DNA from: QHWT01 sp963755695
GTDB taxonomy: Bacteria; Acidobacteriota; Vicinamibacteria; Vicinamibacterales; 2-12-FULL-66-21
Direction of reading: 5' to 3'
DNA length: 64,000 bases
NCBI GenBank assembly: GCA_963755695.1
Contig: CAVWLB010000010.1
Coordinates: 868,001 to 932,000, forward strand
A program made the position numbers and the translations under genes. Of this stretch, positions 51,933-59,113 are shown one piece after another (the stretch's first letter is position 1; every line of letters begins with the position of its first letter). The notes under the pieces are model-generated. The model saw only the letters and a program-made list of their open reading frames with translations. It did not search any database and was not told the DNA's origin.

Positions 51933-53729
51933 ATGGATCGCACCAACGACTTTGCGTTCAAGATCGCGACGGCAAACGGCACCGGGTCGGCGTCCGCCAA
52001 CGGGCTCATCATGCAGGCAATCTTCCGGATGGGAGTCCCGGTCACCGGTAAGAACGTTTTTCCTTCGAACATCCAGGGACTGCCGACCTGGTACGAGATC
52101 CGGGTCAATCGACACGGGTATACCGCGCGGACGCCGCACTTCGATCTCCTCGTTGCGATGAATCCGGCGACCTACGACAAGGACGTCGGCGAGGTCCGCC
52201 CGGGGGGGTGGCTCGTCTACGACTCCACCTGGCCGCTCGATTCGCGGCTCGCGCGTCCCGACGTCACCTACCTGGGGATTCCACTCGCCGAGATGTGCAA
52301 CGCGCAGTTCGACGCCATCCGCGAGCGGATCCTGATGAAGAACATCGCGTATGCCGGCGCGCTGGCGGCACTGCTCGAGATGGACACGCAAATCATCCGC
52401 GGCCTCCTGGACGAGAAGTTCGGCAAGAAGCCTGCGCTGATGGAGTCGAACCGGAAGGCGATGAGCCTTGGCTACGACTACGCCAAGGCGCACTTCCAAT
52501 GCCCGCTGCCAATCCGGCTCGAGCCGATGAGCGGGACCAGGGATTCCATTCTCATCGACGGCAATACTGCCGCCGCGCTCGGCTGCCTGTATGCCGGCGC
52601 GACGGTGGGGGCGTGGTATCCGATCACGCCGGCGACGTCGCTCATGGAAGCGTTCAAGGGGTTCTGCCAGAAGTACCGCCGCGAGCCCGAAACAGGGCGC
52701 AACCGCTTCGCGATCCTGCAGGCGGAAGACGAACTGGCGGCGATCGGGATGGTCATTGGCGCGTCGTGGGCGGGCGCACGTGCGTTCACGCCGACGGCGG
52801 GTCCCGGTCTCTCGCTGATGAGCGAGTTCATCGGTCTTGCGTATTACGCGGAGGTGCCGGCGGTGATCTTCGACGTGCAGCGAACCGGGCCATCGACCGG
52901 CATGCCGACCCGAACGCAACAGGGAGACTTGATGATGTGCGCGTACGCGTCGCACGGCGACACCCGTCACATTTGCCTCTATCCAGCCGACCCGCACGAG
53001 GCGTTCGAGTTCGCGGCTGCATCGTTCGACCTCGCGGAGCGGTATCAGACGCCGGTGTTCGTGTTGAGCGATCTCGATATCGGCATGAACGACTGGATGG
53101 TGCCGGCACTGACATGGGACGACTCGTATCGTCCCGATCGTGGCAAGGTGCTCACGCCGGAGGAACTGGAGAAGGTCACGACCTTCTTCAGGTATCTCGA
53201 TCCTGACGGCGACGGGATTCCATATCGTACCCTGCCCGGCATGAGTCCGAAGGGGGCGTACTTCACCCGCGGATCCGGACACAATCGCTTCGGGTTCTAC
53301 ACCGAGGACGCCGATGAGTACGTGGACGTGGTCGACCGGATCGATCGCAAGATCCAGCATGCTGCGCGCGCGGTGCCGGCGCCGCTGACGCGGCTGGTTC
53401 CTGGCGCGAAGGTCGGACTCGTGACGGTCGGTGGCTGTCACGCGGCCTGCATCGAGGCGCTCGATCTCTTTGCGAAGGAAGGACTCGCGATCGACTACCT
53501 CCGCGTCCGCGGCTTTCCGTTCAGCCAGGAGATCGCCGCGTTTCTCGAGTCACACGAGATCAACTTCGTCGTCGAACAGAACCGCGACGGGCAGTTGCGC
53601 AGCCTGCTGATGCTCGAGACCGGCGTTGCAGTCGAGAAACTGGCATCGGTGCGCTATTACGGTGGTTTCCCAATGAGCGCGCATTACGTCGTCTCGGGCG
53701 TGAAGGCGAAGCTGGAGAAGGCCGCATGA
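51933..53729 (+). CDS. korA: 2-oxoacid:acceptor oxidoreductase, fused gamma-alpha subunit
   Basis: A 598-residue subunit fusing the gamma domain (about 1-190: FAFKIATANGTGSASANGLIMQAIF, VRPGGWLVYDSTWPL) to the alpha, pyrimidine-binding part (about 205-430: LIDGNTAAALGCLYAGATVGAWYPITPATSLMEAF, ILQAEDELAAIGMVIGASWAGARAFTPTAGPGLSLM, GLAYYAEVPAVIFDVQRTGPSTGMPTRTQQGDL) and a transketolase C-terminal-like domain (TRLVPGAKVGLVTVGGC and later VRGFPFSQEIAAFLE). It matches KorA/PorA fused forms that oxidise 2-oxoglutarate or another 2-oxoacid to the acyl-CoA; the domain set favours 2-oxoglutarate but is not decisive. Start overlaps nothing; its stop overlaps the korB start (ATGA). Confidence 0.9.
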   Translation: MDRTNDFAFKIATANGTGSASANGLIMQAIFRMGVPVTGKNVFPSNIQGLPTWYEIRVNRHGYTARTPHFDLLVAMNPATYDKDVGEVRPGGWLVYDSTWPLDSRLARPDVTYLGIPLAEMCNAQFDAIRERILMKNIAYAGALAALLEMDTQIIRGLLDEKFGKKPALMESNRKAMSLGYDYAKAHFQCPLPIRLEPMSGTRDSILIDGNTAAALGCLYAGATVGAWYPITPATSLMEAFKGFCQKYRREPETGRNRFAILQAEDELAAIGMVIGASWAGARAFTPTAGPGLSLMSEFIGLAYYAEVPAVIFDVQRTGPSTGMPTRTQQGDLMMCAYASHGDTRHICLYPADPHEAFEFAAASFDLAERYQTPVFVLSDLDIGMNDWMVPALTWDDSYRPDRGKVLTPEELEKVTTFFRYLDPDGDGIPYRTLPGMSPKGAYFTRGSGHNRFGFYTEDADEYVDVVDRIDRKIQHAARAVPAPLTRLVPGAKVGLVTVGGCHAACIEALDLFAKEGLAIDYLRVRGFPFSQEIAAFLESHEINFVVEQNRDGQLRSLLMLETGVAVEKLASVRYYGGFPMSAHYVVSGVKAKLEKAA

Positions 53730-54781
53730 CGTACATCGCCAAGCCAAAGGTCCATCATCCGGCGCTCCAGAAGAACGAGATCGGTCTGACCCGGCGGGAC
53801 TACGAAGGTGCGATCACCACCCTGTGCGCCGGCTGCGGGCACGATTCGATTACCGCGGCAATCATCCAGGCGTTCTGGGAGCTGTCGATCGAGCCGCACA
53901 AGGTGGCCAAGCTCTCGGGCATCGGGTGCTCGTCGAAGACCACGGCGTATTTCCTGCGCGAAGCGCACGGCTTCAACGGCGTGCACGGACGCATGCCGGC
54001 GCTGGTGGCCGGCGCCAATGCCGCCAATCGTGAGGTCATCTACATCGGGATCTCCGGCGACGGCGACTCGCTGTCAATCGGCCTCGGTCAGCTCTGCCAC
54101 GCCATTCGCCGCAACGTCAACGTGCTCTACGTGCTGGAGAACAACGGCGTCTACGGCCTGACCAAAGGTCAGTTCTCCGCCTCGGCCGACCCGGGTTCCA
54201 CCAGCAAGAAGGGGGAAGAGAACACGATGTCGGCGATCGATGGCTGCCTGCTCGCGTTGACGCTTGGCGCGACCTTTGTCGCGCGCGGGTTCTCCGGCGA
54301 CAAGGGGCAGCTCGTGCCGATCGTGAAGGCTGGGCTGATGCACAACGGGTTCGCCTTCGTCGACGTCATTTCGCCGTGCGTGACGTTCAACGATCACGAG
54401 GGTTCGACGAAGAGCTACGCCTATACGCGGGAAAAGAACGTCGAGGTCGTGCAGGCGGACTTCGTGCCCCCCGCTCAAGCGATCACCACGGAGTATGACG
54501 CCGGCGCCGTTCGCAATGTGATGCTCCACGACGGCAGCTGGGTGCGCCTGCACAAGGTTGCCGAAGACTACGATCCTACGGACCGGGATCGCTCCTACGC
54601 CTACATCCGCGAGAGCCAGAAAGAAGGCGAGATCGTCACCGGGCTGTTGTATTTGTCACCGGACTCCACCGACCTTCACGAGCAAAGCGATACGGTGACG
54701 ATGCCCCTGGTTCAGGTGCCATATGAGGATCTGTGCCCGGGCAGCGAGGAGCTCGCGAAATTGCAGCGGCGCTTTCGATAG
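53726..54781 (+). CDS. korB: 2-oxoacid:acceptor oxidoreductase, beta subunit (TPP-binding)
   Basis: A 351-residue partner of KorA. It has LCAGCGHDSITAAIIQAFW with Cys ligands of a 4Fe-4S cluster, GIGCSSKTTAYFL, and the TPP/Mg2+ motif GISGDGDSLSIGLGQLCHAIRRNVNVLYVLENNGVYGLTKGQ (G-D-G-D through N-N). Its start overlaps the korA stop by four bases, implying equimolar synthesis. With the upstream flavoprotein it forms a three-part enzyme. The C-terminus is longer than in minimal KorB. Confidence 0.92.
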   Translation: MTYIAKPKVHHPALQKNEIGLTRRDYEGAITTLCAGCGHDSITAAIIQAFWELSIEPHKVAKLSGIGCSSKTTAYFLREAHGFNGVHGRMPALVAGANAANREVIYIGISGDGDSLSIGLGQLCHAIRRNVNVLYVLENNGVYGLTKGQFSASADPGSTSKKGEENTMSAIDGCLLALTLGATFVARGFSGDKGQLVPIVKAGLMHNGFAFVDVISPCVTFNDHEGSTKSYAYTREKNVEVVQADFVPPAQAITTEYDAGAVRNVMLHDGSWVRLHKVAEDYDPTDRDRSYAYIRESQKEGEIVTGLLYLSPDSTDLHEQSDTVTMPLVQVPYEDLCPGSEELAKLQRRFR

Positions 54782-54881
54782 GGGCGTGGCCGGTCTAAAG
54801 AGACTCGCAGGGCGCCGCTTAGAGGCGCCGCGTGCATGTGCGCCGGGTCGAGTGACGTGAAATCGACTAAGATCGCGCGCC

Positions 54882-55811
54882 ATGAGACATCTGCTCCTTC
54901 CGCTTGTCTTCCTGCCGGCCGTTCTGCTTCAGACAACGCTGCCTCCCGAATCAGCGATCAAGCCGGTGAAGGTCGTGGAGGTGCCCGGTTACTGCGAAGG
55001 AGTCGTGTTCGATCGCGCCGGCCAGGCCTACATTTCAGATACCAACCACGGCACAATCTATCGGGTCTCCCCAGCCGGCGAGGCCACGGTGTGGGCGAAG
55101 ACGACGTCGCCGAACGGCCACAAGATCCTCCAGGACGGCACGCACCTGGTATGCGACAAGGGGGCAGTGCTGCACCTCGATGCAGACGGGAAGCGGCTCG
55201 CCGATGCATCGAACCAATGCGATGGCAAGCCTCTGCGAGAGCCGAACGATCTCACCATCGATCCGAAGGGTGGGTTTTACTTCACCGATCCCGGCGGCTC
55301 GAGCCTGAAAAATCCGATTGGAACCATTCACTACGTCGACCCGCAGGGCAAGACGCATCTCGTCGCCGAAGGGCTCGCATTTCCGAACGGCATCGTCCTG
55401 CGTCCCGACGGCAAAACCTTGCTCGTGGGCGAGAGCCAGCAGAACCGTATCCTCGCCTACGACGTGACGGCACCGGGCAAGCTTGGCGAGCGCCGCGTGC
55501 TCGCAACCTTGCCGAGCAAGCAGGGTGATCAGATCGCGAACGAACCGGACGGCATGGCGCTCGACGAGCAAGGCAACCTTTACATTGCGCATTACGGGAT
55601 GCACACCGTACAGGTGGTCAGTCCCGACGGCAAACTTCTACGCAGCTATCCCGGCGGCAATTTGACGACGAGCAATGTGGCGTTTGCGGGGCCCGAGCGG
55701 GATCGGCTCTACATCACTGGCGCCTTGAGCGACGAGAAGACGAGCAAAGGTGCTTTGTGGCGGCTGGATCTCAAAGGCGTGCACGGTCTGGCGTTGCTGC
55801 CCGCGAAATGA
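54882..55811 (+). CDS. SMP-30/gluconolactonase/LRE-like six-bladed propeller, exported
   Basis: A 309-residue exported lactonase-like propeller. Signal peptide LLLPLVFLPAVLLQT (4-18), then PGYCEGVVFDRAGQAYISDT (metal-binding Glu), ASNQCDGKPLREPNDLTIDPKGGFYFTDPGG with the Asn-Asp pair, AFPNGIVLRPDGKTLLVGES and EPDGMALDEQGNLYIAHYG for the remaining metal residues. It should hydrolyse sugar lactones, acting after the periplasmic sugar dehydrogenases found elsewhere in the window. A strong convergent hairpin follows. Start at 54882; no ribosome binding site is clear. Confidence 0.9.
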   Translation: MRHLLLPLVFLPAVLLQTTLPPESAIKPVKVVEVPGYCEGVVFDRAGQAYISDTNHGTIYRVSPAGEATVWAKTTSPNGHKILQDGTHLVCDKGAVLHLDADGKRLADASNQCDGKPLREPNDLTIDPKGGFYFTDPGGSSLKNPIGTIHYVDPQGKTHLVAEGLAFPNGIVLRPDGKTLLVGESQQNRILAYDVTAPGKLGERRVLATLPSKQGDQIANEPDGMALDEQGNLYIAHYGMHTVQVVSPDGKLLRSYPGGNLTTSNVAFAGPERDRLYITGALSDEKTSKGALWRLDLKGVHGLALLPAK

Positions 55812-55818
55812 CGCGCAA

Positions 55819-55845
55819 GGCTGAGTGGGATAGCCCACTTCAGCC
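55819..55845. terminator. Bidirectional hairpin between convergent genes
   Basis: GGCTGAGTGGG (55819-55829), loop ATAG, and CCCACTTCAGCC (55834-55845) form a stem with one bulged base. It sits eight bases after the lactonase stop and 17 before the end of the cupredoxin gene on the other strand, an apt place for a two-way terminator. There is no T run. Confidence 0.6.
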
Positions 55846-55861
55846 TCGCACGTTCGGCTGT

Positions 55862-56458
55862 TCAGCGCTCTAGTTGTCGTCGTCGTCTTTCGGTAACGAC
55901 CTTCACGACAGCCCGCATCCACGGATGAATGCAGCACTGGAAGTTGTGATTCCCCATACTCAGACCTTCCACGTTTGCCCCGCGCGTGCCGGCCGGAATG
56001 GGCACAGGATTGCCGCCGGCGTTGGCGTCGCATCCGTCCGCAATCATCGACAGCCCGAAGTTCAACGGGGGGACGAAGCCCGCACCGAAGTCGGTCACTT
56101 CTGTGAAGGTGTGGGTCCGCCCGCCAATGTTCTGGACCTTCAGTTTCTTCCCGCTCTCCAGCGTCAGATAGCTTGGAGACATGCGCCAGGCGGGATGCCC
56201 GACGACGGCACCGATGGTCGGGGCAGTAGGGTTCGGGATAACGAGGTACGCATTGAATTCGGCGAGGTTGACGCGGCCGCCCTCGAGGAAGCACCCGCCG
56301 GTCGGCGCCCACCCGGGATCAGTCGGGTCGCAATCGTCCACGATGTTGATTCGGCGATTGTTACCGGAATCGGCCGCGACGCGAGCCGGGTTCGTACCAA
56401 CGATTAGCACCATCACCCCGAGCGAGATCGCGGACGCGAAAACGAACTTTCGCATACT
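55862..56458 (-). CDS. Cupredoxin-domain exported protein
   Basis: A 198-residue protein with a signal peptide (MRKFVFASAISLGVMVLIVG) and a plastocyanin-type fold. Candidate copper ligands: H115 in GGRTHTFTEV, C174/C175, H177 and M180 in FQCCIHPWM, as in blue-copper domains with a C-x2-H-x2-M loop. The N-terminal mature segment includes an EGG-rich Cys pair (C42, C55) of unknown use. It could act as a periplasmic electron carrier or a structural copper protein. Start at 56458 has GGGACGG seven bases upstream; an earlier Met at 56473 is possible. Confidence 0.8.
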   Translation of the reverse strand, partial: SMRKFVFASAISLGVMVLIVGTNPARVAADSGNNRRINIVDDCDPTDPGWAPTGGCFLEGGRVNLAEFNAYLVIPNPTAPTIGAVVGHPAWRMSPSYLTLESGKKLKVQNIGGRTHTFTEVTDFGAGFVPPLNFGLSMIADGCDANAGGNPVPIPAGTRGANVEGLSMGNHNFQCCIHPWMRAVVKVVTERRRRQLER

Positions 56459-56648
56459 GTACCGTCCCATCAATATGTGCCGAGCGCTGGAGCGCCACCG
56501 GATGAGCGCAGGTCGGCAGTCACCATCGGGTGACCCACAGAGAAGCCGGCAGGTATGTCGAGGAAGGCTCCGTCGGATATCCGCTCGGTTCTTGCAGGGT
56601 GCGGATACTAGCGAAGGTGGATAAGCGCGTCAATGGGCTATTCGGAGT

Positions 56649-57020
56649 ATGCTACCCATCACTGTTTCCATGATTCTTCTCGTTGACGATTTCGCACCGT
56701 CGCTGCATTTGCACGCACGGATGCTGCGTGAACATGGGTTCGAGGTCCGGCAGGCCGACAGCGCCGAAGCGGCGTTGAAGCTGGCGGCGCAGGCGAAGCC
56801 GAGACTCGTGCTTCTCGACGTGCACCTTCCGGATGAGAACGGATTTGCGGTGTGCCGCCGGCTGCGCGAGACCTATCCCGACGTTCCGGTGGTGATGACG
56901 TCAGCGACCTACACCGACGAGGCGTCGCGGGTGTCGGCGATGTACGCCGGAGCCGCCGAGTTCCTGCCTGAGCCCATCAACGCGGACGCCCTCGCGAAGA
57001 TCGTCAAGCGATACATCTGA
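56649..57020 (+). CDS. Stand-alone response-regulator receiver domain, Lys replaced
   Basis: A 123-residue receiver domain with no output domain. Acid pocket DD at residues 13-14, phospho-acceptor D57 in LVLLDVHLP, the Thr/Ser switch at T84 (VVMTSATY). The invariant Lys near the C-terminus (normally K-P in F-x-x-K-P) is replaced by Glu108 in FLPEPINADAL, which should weaken or alter phosphorylation. A possible start at 56670 (MILLVDD) is more typical of the family. The next gene, a Tat-exported oxidoreductase, begins 33 bases later; no kinase gene is near. Confidence 0.82.
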   Translation: MLPITVSMILLVDDFAPSLHLHARMLREHGFEVRQADSAEAALKLAAQAKPRLVLLDVHLPDENGFAVCRRLRETYPDVPVVMTSATYTDEASRVSAMYAGAAEFLPEPINADALAKIVKRYI

Positions 57021-57053
57021 TTTCGTTCATCCCCGAACCGAGGAGCCCCCAGA

Positions 57054-58436
57054 ATGAAGCGCCCTTCACGTCGCGAATTTCTCAAGACGGCCGCTGCCGG
57101 AGGAGTGGCGGCGTCGCTGCCGACCACCTTCCTCCGCGCCCAGGAGCGTCCGCAGATCACCGATGTGCCGCCGGGCCAGCGCGTGCAGATCGCGCTCATC
57201 GGAGCCGGCGGCCAGGGGAGTTCCGATACCCGGACGGCGCTGCACGTCCCCGGCGTCGAGTTGACGGCGGTTGCCGACATTTACGACGGCCGCCTGACCC
57301 GCGCGAAGGAAGTATGGGGATCGCAGCTCTTCACGTCACGCGACTATCGCGAGGTGCTCGCACGGCCGGAAGTCGATGCGGTGATCATCGCGACGCCCGA
57401 TCACTGGCACCAGCGCATCGCGATCGATGCGATGAAGGCGGGCAAGGACGTCTACGTCGAGAAGCCGATGGTGCAGAAGATCGAGGAGGGGCTGCCGCTA
57501 GCCGACGTCGCACGCCAGACGAACCGCATCGTCCAGGTCGGCAGCCAGCGGGTCAGTTCGATCGTGTATGCCAAGGCCCGCGAACTGTACCGGGCCGGCG
57601 CAATCGGCAGCCTGACGCTGGTGGAGGCGTGGATCAATCGCAACTCCGCGCTCGGGGCGTGGCAATACACGCTTCCGCTCGATGCTTCACCGGAAACGAT
57701 CGACTGGGATCGCTTCATCGGCCACGCGCCAAAGCGCCCGTTCGAGCCGATCCGGTTGTTCCGCTGGCGGAATTACCGCGATTACGGCACCGGGATTCCG
57801 GGTGACCTGTTCGTTCACCTGTTCACTGGCATTCACTTCGTGCTCGATTCGACCGGGCCCACTCGCGTGATGGCGACCGGCGGCCTTCGCTATTGGAACG
57901 ACGGCCGTGATGTGCCCGACGTGATGCTGGCGCTCTACGATTACCCGAAGACCGCGTCGCATCCGGCCTTCACGTTGTCGCTGAAGGTCAACTTCGCTGA
58001 AGGCGGAGGCGAGAACCAGGCGTTCCGATTCGTCGGGCCTGAAGGCGTGCTGACGATCGGCGGAGGCGGGGTCACGCTTTCGAAGAAGCCGCGGCCGAAG
58101 GATCCAGGCTACTCGATCGACACCTACCCGCAGGCCATGCAGGACGCGATCCTGAAGGAGCACCGCGCGAAGTATCCCGACAAGCCTGAGCTGCAGCCGG
58201 ACAACGACGAGCTGTTCGCGGCTCCGCCCGGCTACTCGGACCAGTACGATCACTTCGTCAACTTCTTCGACTCGGTGCGGACGCGCAAGCCGAGCGTCGA
58301 GGACGCGGTGTTCAGCTTCCGCGCCGCGGCGCCGGCGCTGCTCACCAACGACAGTTACTTCGAAGGCCGGCCCGTCGCGTGGGATCCGGAAGCCATGAAG
58401 CGGGTGACCCGAACGGACACCGGGAGCCGGCAATGA
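57054..58436 (+). CDS. Gfo/Idh/MocA family oxidoreductase, Tat-exported
   Basis: A 460-residue periplasmic dehydrogenase. It starts with a twin-arginine signal (RREFLKTAAAGGVAASLPTTFLRA), a ribosome binding site GAGGAG, the Rossmann motif IALIGAGGQGSSDT (about 45), the conserved PDHWHQRIAIDAMKAGKDVYVEKPM (about 116-138) and a C-terminal domain with GIPGDLFVHLFTGIHFVLDS. Secreted members of this type, widespread in Bacteroidetes, Planctomycetes and Acidobacteria, are thought to use a tightly bound NAD to oxidise or reduce sugars. It is the first gene of an operon with the DUF1080 and CehA-type genes: the next ATG overlaps its stop (ATGA). Confidence 0.92.
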   Translation: MKRPSRREFLKTAAAGGVAASLPTTFLRAQERPQITDVPPGQRVQIALIGAGGQGSSDTRTALHVPGVELTAVADIYDGRLTRAKEVWGSQLFTSRDYREVLARPEVDAVIIATPDHWHQRIAIDAMKAGKDVYVEKPMVQKIEEGLPLADVARQTNRIVQVGSQRVSSIVYAKARELYRAGAIGSLTLVEAWINRNSALGAWQYTLPLDASPETIDWDRFIGHAPKRPFEPIRLFRWRNYRDYGTGIPGDLFVHLFTGIHFVLDSTGPTRVMATGGLRYWNDGRDVPDVMLALYDYPKTASHPAFTLSLKVNFAEGGGENQAFRFVGPEGVLTIGGGGVTLSKKPRPKDPGYSIDTYPQAMQDAILKEHRAKYPDKPELQPDNDELFAAPPGYSDQYDHFVNFFDSVRTRKPSVEDAVFSFRAAAPALLTNDSYFEGRPVAWDPEAMKRVTRTDTGSRQ

Positions 58437-59113
58437 AACGCGCTGCTGCGGCATTGATGATCGCTTCGGCGTGGGGGGTGATGACCATGGCCTCGCCACG
58501 CGACACACCGGACACGTGGCGGTCGCTGTTCGACGGCAAGACGACCACCGGCTGGCGAGGGTTTCTGGCGAAAGAGATGCCGGCCGGCTGGAAGGTGGTC
58601 GACGGTGCGCTCACCCGGGTCGACAAGGCGGGTGACATCGTCACGCTCGACGAGTTCGCCGATTTCGAGCTGACGCTCGACTGGAAGATCGCCAAGGGCG
58701 CCAACAGCGGAATCTTCTATCGTGTCGTCGAGGACGACCAGGACAAGTCGATGTGGATGGTGGCGCCCGAATATCAGCTGATCGACGACAAGGGATACCC
58801 GGAGAAATTGAAGGACACGCAGCACACCGGCGCCAACTACGATCTCCAACCGCCGGCCCGTGACGCTTCGAAACCTGCGGGCGAGTGGAACACCACCCGC
58901 ATCGTGGCAAACGGAAAGCACGTGGAGCACTGGCTGAACGGGGTGAAGCTCGTGGAGTACGAGATCGGCAGCCCCGAATGGGAACAGCTCGTCGCCAAGA
59001 GCAAATTCAAGGATCATCCTCGCTACGCGCGCGCGCCGAAGGGTCGCATCGGGATTCAGGATCACGGCGACTGGGCGGCGTTCAGGAACATCAAGATCCG
59101 CGAACTCCGGTGA
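58433..59113 (+). CDS. DUF1080 family protein (3-keto-glycoside hydrolase-like), exported
   Basis: A 226-residue exported protein. Signal peptide to about residue 22 (AAAALMIASAWGVMTMAS), then the family marks WRSLFDGKTTTGWRGF, GWKVVDGALTRV, DFADFELTLDWKIAKGANSGIFYRV and PEYQLIDDKGYP, and C-terminal GRIGIQDHGDWAAFRNIKIREL. The DUF1080 lectin-like fold has been linked to hydrolysis of 3-keto-glycosides made by Gfo/Idh/MocA or PQQ-type oxidoreductases, which fits its place directly after such a gene. Start at 58433 overlaps the upstream stop; stop overlaps the next start (GTGA). Confidence 0.9.
   Translation: MKRAAAALMIASAWGVMTMASPRDTPDTWRSLFDGKTTTGWRGFLAKEMPAGWKVVDGALTRVDKAGDIVTLDEFADFELTLDWKIAKGANSGIFYRVVEDDQDKSMWMVAPEYQLIDDKGYPEKLKDTQHTGANYDLQPPARDASKPAGEWNTTRIVANGKHVEHWLNGVKLVEYEIGSPEWEQLVAKSKFKDHPRYARAPKGRIGIQDHGDWAAFRNIKIRELR

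Noticed and set aside
51912..53441. A 509-codon minus-strand open frame inside korA
   Set aside because: Composition typical of an antisense frame (Arg/His-rich) and no homology; korA on the other strand is unmistakable.
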